DNA of 11,961 nt from Clavulina sp. PMI_390 (lineage: Eukaryota > Basidiomycota > Agaricomycetes > Cantharellales > Hydnaceae): contig WIDE01000057.1 in assembly GCA_015039315.1 (NCBI GenBank), forward strand, positions 1 to 11,961, written 5' to 3'. The number at the start of each line of letters is the position of its first letter. Position 1 is the stretch's first letter. This document shows, piece by piece, positions 1-8,383 of the stretch. The notes beneath the pieces are model-generated. The model saw only the letters and a list, made by a program, of their open reading frames with translations, made no database searches and had not been told where the DNA came from. A program made the position numbers and the translations under genes.

Positions 1-403
1 TGTTATGATATAGCAGTAATAACAGACATTACTGCTATCACTGCAATGACTGCCATGACAAAAGGCTCGTAGGCCCTAGTGTTGGCCACTTACTGGCAGG
101 TTGGCTAATATCTGAAGAGCTTGCCCACTATATTCTGTGGGACTCTACATTAGCATCTAGTGCTCTGCAAATTATTTCTAGCTCAATCCTTCTGAATCCT
201 TCATTTGGCACTTATTAAACCCTCCCAAATTGACAATTTGAAACATTGTTTTATTTGTTTATTCACTACTACACTAAGTACAGCGTTTTCTACATCTATT
301 CTACTCATCATTTGCAATCCTATGGATTGGGGGTTTGTTTCCTGGATCCATAGTTTTCTGTCCAACACCAGTGGTGTGGGATTAATTTTCCAGGTAGTAA
401 TTC
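1..403. other. AT-rich intergenic stretch, no gene seen
   Basis: The only open frame (205-456, plus) starts at TTG and has an unremarkable composition. It shows no splice-supported extension and runs into the repeat cluster. I see no gene here. The one structural item is the short hairpin at 10-38, listed separately. Confidence 0.6.
10..38. repeat. Perfect 11 bp hairpin
   Basis: ATAGCAGTAAT (10-20) is followed by its exact reverse complement ATTACTGCTAT (28-38), with a 7-base loop. This is seen directly. It could be the edge of a further repeat element cut by the window start, or chance in AT-rich DNA. No poly-T tail or gene end nearby suggests a terminator. Confidence 0.5.
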
Positions 404-979
404 TGAATGCTCATGGAAGGATCTGTGAACACTCAGAAATCTTTTGTGAATGCTAAGTAAATATTTTGTGAATGCTCAGTAAATCATTTGTGAACATTCA
501 TGCATTCCCCATGAGCATTCACAGATATTTTTTTTCACATAAAAACATTGATCTATGTCCTCAGAACACCCTAGAGAAGTTCATAAATCTTGCCATGAGT
601 GCACATAAATGCCCCCACTCATTAATGAAAACCCCTGTGAGCACTTATGGAAAATCCTGTGAGCACTCAGGGCAAACCCTCTGAGTGCTCAAGAATTTTT
701 TTCTGCATTTACCTGGAGTTTCCACCATTTTCTCTAAAAATAATTCTTTTCCTTCAGTCTCTTTATTGCATCATTGAGGTAGAGCTTTTTGATTTCCTTT
801 TTTTGGCTATATATGAGTGCTCACAGTAGCTTTTTTGGGTGTTCAAAGGTATCATTTGTTAGGGCCTGGATATACATGTACTAGAATGTCGTTTCCACCA
901 CTAATTTTAAATGCATTTACATGATCTAGACTACTCCCAAAGCTATTCCCAAAACAAAATGTTGCTCTGAGCATTCACA
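404..979. repeat. Cluster of a 12-base near-palindromic word, TGTGARYRYTCA
   Basis: About eleven copies of TGTGAATGCTCA or close variants occur in both orientations. Forward copies start near 404, 424, 445, 467, 489, 636 and 658. Reverse-complement forms (TGAGCATTCACA, TGAGTGCTCACA or similar) lie at 512-523, 682-692, 814-825 and 968-979. The word is nearly its own reverse complement. Spacing is irregular: about 20 bp between the first copies and 100 bp or more later. Such dispersed short words resemble the subterminal binding sites of DNA transposons, or a degenerate dispersed repeat family. The assignment is inference; the copies are seen directly. Confidence 0.6.
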
Positions 980-1203
980 GAAACTGTGTCCTCTCAATGT
1001 ACCAAAATAAGGTCAAAATGACACCCTTTTGAGGTATGTTTGTACAGATTTGATGTAGGATCAGAAGTCCTCTTAGAGTCCCAGCCTCATTTCTTTCCAC
1101 ATCTGGAGCATCAGTGGATCCACTGAGAGGAACCCTAATCTCCTAAACATGCTGAGGGCTTTCCGAGTTTCTCTGTGTGCCCAATCTTCTATAGAGCATG
1201 TGT

Positions 1204-1468
1204 CACACCATGATAAAAGTCATGTACAAAGGGTTATCTTGTGAAAAATATGTACTCTTATTCATATTATTACAAGACAAAAATAGATGAGTATATGTGG
1301 GTCTCATTTTTGAGTAAATCCTAATGACATGGTTGACAATTGCATATAACCAGATGTGTTCCAGATTTGATCCAGATAGACTCATCTATTTTTGTCTTAT
1401 AATAATGTAGATTAGAGTACATATTTCTCAAAATACAACCATTTGTACATCATGATTATCATGGTGTG
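1204..1468. mobile_element. 265 bp snap-back inverted-repeat element (MITE-like)
   Basis: The left arm (1204-1292) and right arm (1380-1468) are imperfect inverted copies of about 89 bp each, roughly 80% identical by eye. They share the outer end CACACCATGATAA and an inner block around AAGACAAAAATAGATGAGT, with a spacer of 87 bp. The open frame at 1203-1385 (minus) is only a by-product of the repeat. I could not fix a target-site duplication, so the superfamily is unknown. The symmetrical arms and compact size suggest a non-autonomous foldback or MITE insertion. Confidence 0.65.
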
Positions 1469-1986
1469 GGTGGGTTCTCTTTGAATTGTTAGGTAAGGAC
1501 AAGTAAAACACCTCTTGGTGTTGACCAATAGGGGGTTTCATGATAGTCTAAAGCAGCTGTAAACTTTTTGTAAACTTTTCATGAACTTTCTGTAAACTCA
1601 CCCACTGCTTTATAAACTGCCTATTGTGAACACCCTCCAAACACTGCTCTGCTGTGACAACTTTGATTTTCTCTAGCCCCTAAGAATGATGCTCCCCGCA
1701 CAGACAGTCACAATAGGGTTCTGTTGCTGCGTGCTGACTGCCAACCTGAAGGTGGCGCAATTTTTGGTTGCAACTAGCCAGACTGCTGGGTACTGCAGGA
1801 GAACAGTGAAGAGGGCAATAACAGGCTTATGACACATAAATATATTTATTTGCACTACATTGCACTCAAGGCCAACAATGACGGCTGGGATGTAACATAC
1901 ATAAAGTTCTCTACCAAGGTTGTGGCAAGGGTGGTGCTGACGTTGAGCAGGCAAAATACATTGGGCACTTATCTTCACCAACCAAA

Positions 1987-2341
1987 CACAGCATACAAAG
2001 AGCCATTTTACAAGGCACTATATCTGTAGATGATGAGATGAATATTCCACTGCTTCTCATCATTTCCTGGGTCAGCAAAAAGGTGGACATATTCCAAATA
2101 TTGTCCCAAATATATCAGGTCAGTATATGACCTGATAAATGTTCAACATATTTGTATACGGCCATTCAATAAATAAATAATGTAAACATATATCAACTGA
2201 TTTGCAGACTTGATAAATAAGTTGATATATTTGGAATCTTCCAACCTTTATCCTGACTCAGGAAATGATGAGAAGCAGTGAAATATTCATCTCATTATCT
2301 ACAGATATAGTGCCTTGTAAAATGGCTCTTTGCATGCTGTG
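1987..2341. repeat. 355 bp long hairpin nested in the TA-flanked element
   Basis: The left arm (1987-2097) and right arm (2231-2341) are about 111 bp each and roughly 88-90% identical as inverted copies. They begin with CACAGCAT and include the block GAGCCATTTTACAAGGCACT. The roughly 133 bp spacer has two smaller perfect hairpins of its own: 2113-2122 with 2128-2137 (10 bp arms), and 2188-2198 with 2220-2230 (11 bp arms). It may be an independent foldback insertion inside the larger element, or the structural core of that element. CAAA occurs just outside both arms but is too short to call a target duplication. Confidence 0.7.
2113..2137. repeat. 10 bp perfect palindrome in the hairpin loop
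   Basis: TATCAGGTCA (2113-2122) and TGACCTGATA (2128-2137) are exact inverted copies around a 5-base centre. It could be a protein-binding dyad or a secondary fold of the larger hairpin. Confidence 0.5.
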
Positions 2342-2559
2342 CAAAGGGAGTGGTGGCACTAGGTTGTGGTGGGGGACAATGTGGGAAGCTGATTTCTGGG
2401 CCCATGCTTGAAGTTTAGAAAAAGTTTAGGAAAAGTTTAGGCCAAGCTTTACGCCCAGCTTAGAGCCCAGGAGCTCTAAGTTGGGTCTAAAACTGGGTCT
2501 AAACTTGTGCAGCTTTAGAAAAAGTTTATGCCTGCTTTAGGCTATCATGAAACCCCCTA

Positions 2560-3393
2560 ATATTGGAGGTAGACACACAGCCATATCACTTATCAAAGCA
2601 CACAAGCAAAGATAAAACCATAACACACAATACACCAGACTCTTCCAAAGTTATCTACATATAATTTAGTCCTTATGCTTGTCTTTTCCAATGATTGTCT
2701 GTGCAATTAGAGATGGGATGTTTAATGTGATTATGCAAAGGAAATGTGTCACTTCATCTGGTTTTGGGGGAAAATAAGCACACAGTGCATTTGCAAGACA
2801 CAGATTTATATTGTGACAGATATCTCCACCATTCAGCAGTCATATCAGCCTAACATCAGGGGTTAAATTTGAGAATCCTCTTTCAAATGTATGCAAATTG
2901 TACAAGGCTTGTCCATCAAATAGTAAACCTGGCAAATATGTCATGAGAAATCAATGGACTAGCCTTGCACATTCTGCACATCTGAAACAGCATTTTCAAA
3001 TGTAATCCCCAATCTTAGGCTTATATAACTGTTGACTGATGTGGATATCTATTACAATAGCAGCATCATTTTTATTGTAATCTGTAAGGGGTCTTATTGC
3101 TGTCAGCTGCAGGCCAACACTAAGTGCATCACCATAGTTACCTTGTGCTAGTGCCACCTTGCGCTAATTATGCCCCCAATTCTTGTCAAAAATTTTAGTT
3201 ATGTGTCTAGCAGACTAAATGCACATATGTGATCAGCACTTTGACACTCTAATCAACTGATATACATGAGAGAAAGCCTCCTAGAATAGTGAATCTTTGG
3301 AGCTAGTCCATAATATGGCAACAGAAAAATCTCTAGACTCTGTGGCAATTGTAGGCCCATCAGCAACATTGTTCCAGGTGAGGGAAATTAAAT
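2560..3393. other. AT-rich intergenic stretch downstream of the kinase gene
   Basis: Stops are frequent in all six frames and I found no convincing exon on either strand. This lies beyond the presumed 3' end of the minus-strand kinase gene. No RNA gene or repeat was recognised here. Confidence 0.5.
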
Positions 3394-3399
3394 TTTATT
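3394..3399 (-). promoter_or_regulatory. Candidate polyadenylation signal AATAAA for the kinase gene
   Basis: The minus strand reads AATAAA here, about 165 bases beyond the kinase stop codon at 3562-3564. Fungal poly(A) signals are loose, so this is only a plausible site. Confidence 0.35.
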
Positions 3400-3561
3400 G
3401 TTTCCAGACAAAAGGGAATCTATCATCCAAGCTATAATGATATTATGGATACACAAATGCAAGCTCTCACTAATAACATGCAGAGCAAAACTTGAGCTTA
3501 ATTGTGGCAATGTTAGGAGTATTGTGACTCACTTTTTGAAACCTCAACACTTGGTAGGATT

Positions 3562-6398
3562 CTATGACTCCAGGGATTTATCAAGAGCTTGTACTTTATT
3601 ACTCACATATGCATGTGTCTCCAAGCCCTTGCTGAGCAAAGGTAGCATACCCCTCCATTCCTTTGGTGAGCACATCCCATCAAGACTATCATCTTCCCAC
3701 AACCCCAATCCAATCAGTGTCTCATACCACATAAGGCTAGCTCCAAGTGCTATAGCTGTGTTCCTACATGGGCCAGTATGGAAAGCCTCTCTTGCCAGCT
3801 CCACTGCTTGTTCCCCATAGATGTGTGCATTGTCAATTTGTTTCATTGCACAGTGGGCTTTTGAGACAGCAATCAAAGACTTGGGCAAAAGCCATGTGCA
3901 CCATTTGATGCCATTGTCTGATGCGCAGCCAAAGTGCTGAGTTCCCTCTCTAGCTAATTGCACTGCCTTCAGTCCCTGTTCAAGAGCCAATGCGTGCTCA
4001 TCCACATCCAAATATGTCCTTGACAATATGATGCATGAATAGATGAAGTCTTGAAGCATTCTGATGTCATTAATTGCATCCAGCCTGCTCCAAAATAGGA
4101 TGCTTTGCTGGAGGGGTTTGATAGCCCTGAACTTAGCATGGCTATGGTAGAGTGCATAGCCCTTGTAAGAGAAAACTTGGGCAAGGTTGCCATCCAAGTC
4201 ATCTCCTTGGTAGACTCTTGGGAGGATTTGACAAGCATACTCCATCCCAGCCATAATATCATCAACTTTTGCATGCCTGGCAAGGGAAGTCCAATCTATG
4301 TCTAACAGTGCAGAAACAAGCTTCCTCAGATCATAAGCATTTGGGCAGGGTGTTTTTGACTGGAAAGCAGAGGATTTCAACATATGGATCTTCCTTGCGT
4401 AATACTAGGACAGTGAGTTTCAAATTAGTGACACTCCAACACCCTAAATGTAAGACGCACCTGGGCTGCAGCTAGCTGGTCTTTAGTGTCATTTGAAATC
4501 GAGTTGAGTTGTTCTAATTTGTCTAGTGCATCCATGAAGGAAAGGCCAGTCTTGTGGTCATCATCATCCAGAGTAAGAACACTGTCCCCATCCAAATCTT
4601 GTTGGCTTTGAGGGATAGCCAATGTAGATGATGGATTGCTAGGTCTCACTGATGATGGAGAGCCCATCAAGGAAGCATCAGTTGCTGGTGAAGTGATTGG
4701 TAGAGTGGGGGCATCATGCACTATGGAGGGATTCTGGGAATGATCCACAGAGAGTTTTTCAACTTTGATAAGAACTTGGCTCATGTTTGGCCTCTCAGTA
4801 GGCTCATGTGCCCACATCTCTTCCAAGAGTTCCCAAAGCATGGTGGTTGTGGAGTCACTCATTGCTCTGAACACGGTTTCAGGGGGCTGCTGCGGCCGAA
4901 CTCCTCTTCTTGCAGCTTTGGAGGCGATTTTCTCATTGGAATATTCAATAAATGGTTTTTGGAGTGTGGCCAGCTCCAGGATAGTCATTGCAAATGCATA
5001 GCAGTCTGAAGCTGGGGTGGAGCGGTAGGAATGGTTGACTGGCAGCAACACAAGTTCTGGAGCTAGATAGCGCAGCTTCCCACCTTCAACAATCTCAGTT
5101 ATAGAGCGGGTATTCTCATGTTTGATGCGAGACAACCCAAAGTCACACAGGATGCCTTGGCCCTCAGCATCTATGACGATATTCCGCTAGTGAAAAGTGT
5201 TTGTTCAGTGGATCTTCATTGGATAATGTGCTGGTAGGCACTTACTGCATGAATGTCCCCATGGACAATGGGAGGAAGCATTCCGTGAATATAACTCAGA
5301 GCCGATGTAATATTATGCATCTTTGTTCCAAATAAAAATCTTGAGCAAAGCAAAACTGATCTGAACATTGGAAGTAACTTACAAGCTTGATCATCACACC
5401 AGGTCTCTGTAAAGGCTTTAACCTAGTTAGATAGCTGAAGGCGTTTCCATTGACCGCAAATGGAGTCACAATTGATAGTGGATGATCAACAGAAGATGAG
5501 ATCCCAAGTATAGGGAGCACATTCCGATGCTGGATTTGGATCTGGGAAATTATTTCTCTGCGTATTGCCTTTCCAATCATAAGTCACTGTTAGATGGATT
5601 CTATATCACTAGGAGAGAGATGACCAACTGAGATGATCCTTCGCCCCTCCGACGAAGTCCAATCCCCACTGTCTGGATTTCTAGCTTGCCGAACAATCAC
5701 CACTTGACCGTCAAGATCGGCAGTCCAGATCAAGGCCTCGCCTCCAGCATCCTTGAATTTCCGCCTACGCACTTGCAGCATCTTCAATCGGCTAGGCAGC
5801 TTGCCTGAACGAGCTACAATATCCTGGACTAGGCGTAAAACTTGTGGACGTTGGAGCCCGAGTTTTTGACAAGGCTCATCAAGGGCCTAAAAAAACAGAG
5901 ATGCATTAGTTTTCACCACAAATTTTGAATAGCGAATCACCGCGCTCACAGCTTGAAGAATGTCCAGAAAGAATGCTTGGTTCATGTCATTATCCATAAT
6001 ATGGAAAGACGATGGGTTATTAACAATCAATTTTGCAAGCGATACTGGGTCAAGAGTCTATGGGGATTGTAAGCTGCAGAATGGTGGAGTGACATTTTAA
6101 TTAGAGGTCATACCGATGGAAAGGCTTGAGACGTCACTTGACTTTCTCCAGGTCCCACCCATAGTGGCGGAGTCACCTTACCACCAGGGCGGTTATTGCG
6201 CACCGTGGAGCTGCCATCAGGACTGATTTGATTCTGGGCTGTTGGCAGACGAAAAGTAAAGGATGTAACTGAGGATTTGGATTGGCGAGAAGTGGTCCAA
6301 GGCACATCCTCTGGGACCGCATCGTTCGTAGCACTGCTAGAGTGCCTAGGCGCTCTCCAAGCATGGACCATGGAGCTTCCGGCAGTATATTTCTCCAT
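3562..6398 (-). CDS. Tyrosine-kinase-like protein kinase with TPR-like C-terminus, seven exons
   Basis: Spliced model: exons 6398-6114, 6057-5950, 5886-5629, 5568-5383, 5320-5246, 5186-4461 and 4404-3562. This gives about 826 residues. All six introns (56-63 bp) are GT-AG and phase 0. Residues 1-95 are Ser/Thr-rich. Residues 96-175 form a conserved-looking helical region that includes VARSGKLPSRLK. Kinase domain, about 176-449: a reduced Gly loop (KDAGGEALIW), VVIVR with Arg197 at the usual beta-3 Lys, alpha-C Glu222, catalytic HGDIHARN (Asp301, Asn306), DFG at 319-321, APE at 346-348, subdomain IX Asp365 and subdomain XI Arg436. A Ser/Pro-rich linker with DDDD follows. Residues 547-826 are helical, with alternating Ala/Leu/Tyr spacing like TPRs (for example ALALEQGLKAVQLAREG). 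It probably acts in cytoplasmic signalling; the substrate is unknown. The Arg for Lys change leaves catalytic activity uncertain. The start at 6398 has a good context (A at -3, G at +4). An in-frame ATG at 6536 would need a further intron. Confidence 0.85.
4405..4460 (-). other. Intron 6 of the kinase gene (56 bp)
   Basis: The donor GTGCGT follows a Gln codon and the acceptor is CCTAG. Splicing removes two in-frame stops and joins the coiled-coil-like end of exon 6 to the TPR-like exon. This junction supports a kinase-TPR fusion in one gene rather than two genes. Confidence 0.8.
5187..5245 (-). other. Intron 5 of the kinase gene (59 bp), inside the catalytic loop
   Basis: The donor GTAAGT follows the codons for GDIHA and the acceptor CACTAG precedes RNIVID. 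Splicing rebuilds HGDIHARN exactly, so this intron is the firmest in the model. Confidence 0.9.
5321..5382 (-). other. Intron 4 of the kinase gene (62 bp), AAAG acceptor
   Basis: The donor GTAAGTTAC follows MIKL and the acceptor ACAAAG precedes MHNITSALSYIHG. The AAG acceptor is weaker than CAG or TAG, but no other AG nearby keeps the frame. Confidence 0.7.
5569..5628 (-). other. Intron 3 of the kinase gene (60 bp), AAAG acceptor
   Basis: The donor GTTGGT follows RRIIS and the acceptor GGAAAG precedes AIRREII. This intron removes the in-frame TAA (5590-5592) and TGA between the N-lobe halves. Both splice signals are weak, so this is the least certain junction of the gene. The length and phase match the other introns. 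Confidence 0.6.
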
Positions 6399-6840
6399 AC
6401 TATGTCAGATCGTAGGGATTCAGCAGGACTAGACGATGTAGATGGCAGGAGATGGTTGAGAGACAGAAGCGCTGAGCTCGGGGCCGTCAAAGATACACCG
6501 CCTTGCGGCTGGGTATTGCGGTGCTCGATGATTCATTGACTGAGCATAAACTTAAACCGTCTAGGTATCATCATTGTCGCCTCGTCATCTGTTTCCGTTC
6601 ATCTTACGTACCGCCCAATTGTCTGAACCTTGCAACCGCACCTAGCCCGGTCGACTATTTCTACATGCACGGAGCGTCACAGGCTGATGTTCAAGTTCGG
6701 CTTAATATATCGCATTGCGAGCTAGGAGTCTCGGCGAATCTTTGATATCCACCCCCACAATCGTTCAATCAATCCGGGGCAGGGAAAGATGAGCAGAAGG
6801 TACATTTACGAAGGCAACTAAAAGCTACTCAGTTCTCCCA
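6399..6840 (-). promoter_or_regulatory. Upstream region of the kinase gene
   Basis: No supported gene lies here. Promoter-like words are a TATATTAA on the minus strand (6702-6709) and a CCAAT on the plus strand (6615-6619). They lie about 300 and 220 bases upstream of the chosen ATG. Plus-strand frames at 6282-6539 and 6503-6745 are shadows or chance. The assignment rests on position and two weak motifs only. Confidence 0.3.
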
Positions 6841-7009
6841 GAGTCTTGCAGGTTATACAGTGGGAGGCTGCCCTTCTGAGCCGCCTACAAGAAAGCGCAC
6901 GCTCCTCAACGCAGCCTTGGAAAAAGAGGGGGGGAGAAACGAAAGCGAAAGCAAAGGCAGACCCGCGGACAAAGACGCTGGCGGCTTGCTCCGGTGAAGG
7001 CGCGCATGA

Positions 7010-8067
7010 TTCGGACAATAAAAGATGATAGAATGAGCACACATGCAACACGTTAGCATCAGCCACATAATGACTGAATCAGAAGAGGCCAGCTTGCCTG
7101 CGAAAATAAGTCAGAGTGACTACAAGATCGCGATTACATCAGCCAAATCATCCTCGGTAACTCAACGCGCATGCAGCACTCGTCCTCTCGGGGAAGAAGG
7201 CGAAGGAAGTGAACATATTGGTGCCAATGGAAGTCTTCCGAGTCGCGGCATCGACACCAATGGGTTCGAAGGCGGTGATGAGGACGAGTACGGTGGTCCA
7301 GTCGTGGTACAAGCTGAAGGAGATGTGGATGAAGACTGCAAAGCGAGACAAAAGCAATGTCAGAGGGTTCTCATCAAGAATGCAGGAAAGAGCGAGCGAT
7401 GCAAGAAGAGGCTAGTTACGAGGCTCGATATGGAATCAAAGGCGTGATTGGATAGGAGTGGAAATAAACAGGTGCATTGACGACTTACGATCATTCCGAA
7501 TGCTCTCGCTAGCACAATCCTCGGTGACAAGGTGGTAGTGAGGGCTCACAGCAGAAATTACGAGCAGCGCATAGATAGGGCCGACAACGTAGTGGCCACT
7601 ACTTCAGACGTTGTCCTAAGTCGCGCTAATGAACAGCAGCAAAGAGAAATGCCGTGAGACACTCTCCATGGTGATCTTCTTGCCATCGGCGGTGAACTGG
7701 TACATGGTGTAGGCGAGGAGAAGCGGGTGGATGATATTCCGGATGTAGGGCGCGTACGGAGCATTGATGTTTGGAAGTTGGTTGTTGGGGTGAAGGACAG
7801 CGTGCAGATGGGATTGGGTCGGCGCAACGCCCTCGATATGACACGCACGGGCCAACGTAGGTCTGCTTGCCTGCACCAGAAGGACACCTAAAAAGTGCAA
7901 AAAACTGATTGAGTGAGCACTGGATCTTGGAGCCACTCCGAGCGAGCATGTGGCGTCCTGGCGCGACTGCTATGGCGGGTGATCAGGAACAAATGAACCA
8001 CTGACGGTCCCGCGACAATATACATGATGCTTCAGATGATGAATATGTACGCCACGATGGTAGAATC
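7010..8067 (-). pseudogene. Decayed multi-pass membrane protein gene, TspO/MBR-like signature
   Basis: Four exon remnants can be read on the minus strand. First, about 8067-8010, TIVAYIFII then stop then SIMYIVAG, a membrane segment broken by TGA at 8032-8034. Second, about 7890-7489, containing NIIHPLLLAYTMYQFTADGK, then TAG (7616-7618) and TGA (7604-7606) in frame, then GHYVVGPIYALLVISAVS. Third, 7335-7138, FIHISFSLYHDWTTVLVL, joined through a good GTAAGT...TTTGCAG intron (7336-7488); its end needs a frame change near 7155. Fourth, from 7097, after a 40 bp GTAATC...CGCAG intron (7098-7137). The SFSLYxxWTTV segment and the IFIIxSIMY segment resemble parts of TspO/MBR-related membrane proteins and a basidiomycete membrane family. 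That link is from memory, not a search. Stops and the frame change argue for a pseudogene. Confidence 0.55.
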
Positions 8068-8164
8068 CTAGGAGTTCACAGAGCGCGGAGGTCTGCGAGT
8101 CATCACACACATTTATTTGTCAGTTGTCCGCTCACGGATGCGAATGTGGAGGTGAACTAAATGC

Positions 8165-8383
8165 TTGCCTTGTAAGATACCACCCTACCATGTGCTACCA
8201 GCCATCAGAGCCGCCCATCGAAAAGAGCCTAAACATGTCAAGGAGATGTATCACGGCGACAGCGTCAAGATGCTGATATGGAATCCTTTGTGCATCGAAG
8301 GAGACCTCGAGGGACTTCGGACTTTCGGCCCCGGTATCAATCGACACTTCTCCGTCCATCTCGATGAGATCACACGTCACTAG
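8165..8383 (+). pseudogene. Orphan coding fragment of unknown family
   Basis: This is an open frame of about 72 codons ending in TAG. Its composition is protein-like (PPYHVLPAIRAAHRK near the start, GINRHFSVHLDEITRH at the end) and its third positions are rich in C, unlike the opposite frame. No ATG begins it: the frame opens after a TGA at 8153-8155 and there is no convincing acceptor. It therefore looks like the last exon or a stranded piece of a larger protein. I do not recognise the family. It sits directly beyond the broken 5' end of the membrane-protein pseudogene, facing away from it, so both may have decayed together. A short complete gene is less likely. Confidence 0.4.

Larger units (their letters stand above)
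1531..2557. mobile_element. 1,027 bp non-autonomous DNA transposon with 39 bp TIRs and TA flanks
   Basis: The ends 1531-1569 and 2519-2557 are inverted copies, matching at 35 of 39 positions. Both begin GGGGGTTTCATGATAG and end in TAAACTTTTT. The element sits between TA dinucleotides (1529-1530 and 2558-2559), which fits a TA target duplication as in Tc1/mariner-type elements; other TA-targeting groups are possible. Repeated TAAACTTT-like words lie just inside both ends (about 1560-1600; 2411-2440 and 2519-2528), as expected of subterminal transposase-binding repeats. The interior has no long reading frame. The 102-codon minus frame at 1673-1981 shows no transposase motif that I recognise. 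It is therefore best read as a deletion derivative or MITE. Confidence 0.75.

Noticed and set aside
404..979. Possible CRISPR array
   Set aside because: The repeated unit is only 12 bases, degenerate, in both orientations and irregularly spaced, and the genome looks eukaryotic.
1673..1981. 102-codon minus-strand ORF inside the TA-flanked element
   Set aside because: It shows no transposase motif, splice signal or codon bias, so it was not called as a gene.
3398..3820. 140-codon plus-strand ORF
   Set aside because: It lies opposite the last kinase exon and its downstream region. The minus strand has the splice-supported, kinase-linked frame.
5569..5628. Kinase as a pseudogene because of the in-frame TAA and TGA
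   Set aside because: Both stops fall within a 60 bp GT-AG segment whose removal rebuilds the N-lobe in frame, with length and phase like the other introns. The rest of the gene is intact.
6173..6536. Alternative N-terminal frames for the kinase (TTG frame from 6490; ATG at 6536)
   Set aside because: The 6490 frame lacks an ATG and does not join exon 2. The 6536 ATG has a poor context and would need a weak-donor intron of about 72 bp. The ATG at 6398 is simpler and has a better context.
7043..7447. 134-codon plus-strand ORF with acidic composition
   Set aside because: It overlaps the opposite strand of membrane-protein exon remnants with good GTAAGT and TTTGCAG intron borders. Its acidic look follows from the complement of a hydrophobic coding strand.
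8195..8380. 61-codon minus-strand ORF opposite the orphan fragment
   Set aside because: Third-position C bias favours the plus frame. The minus frame is the expected shadow.
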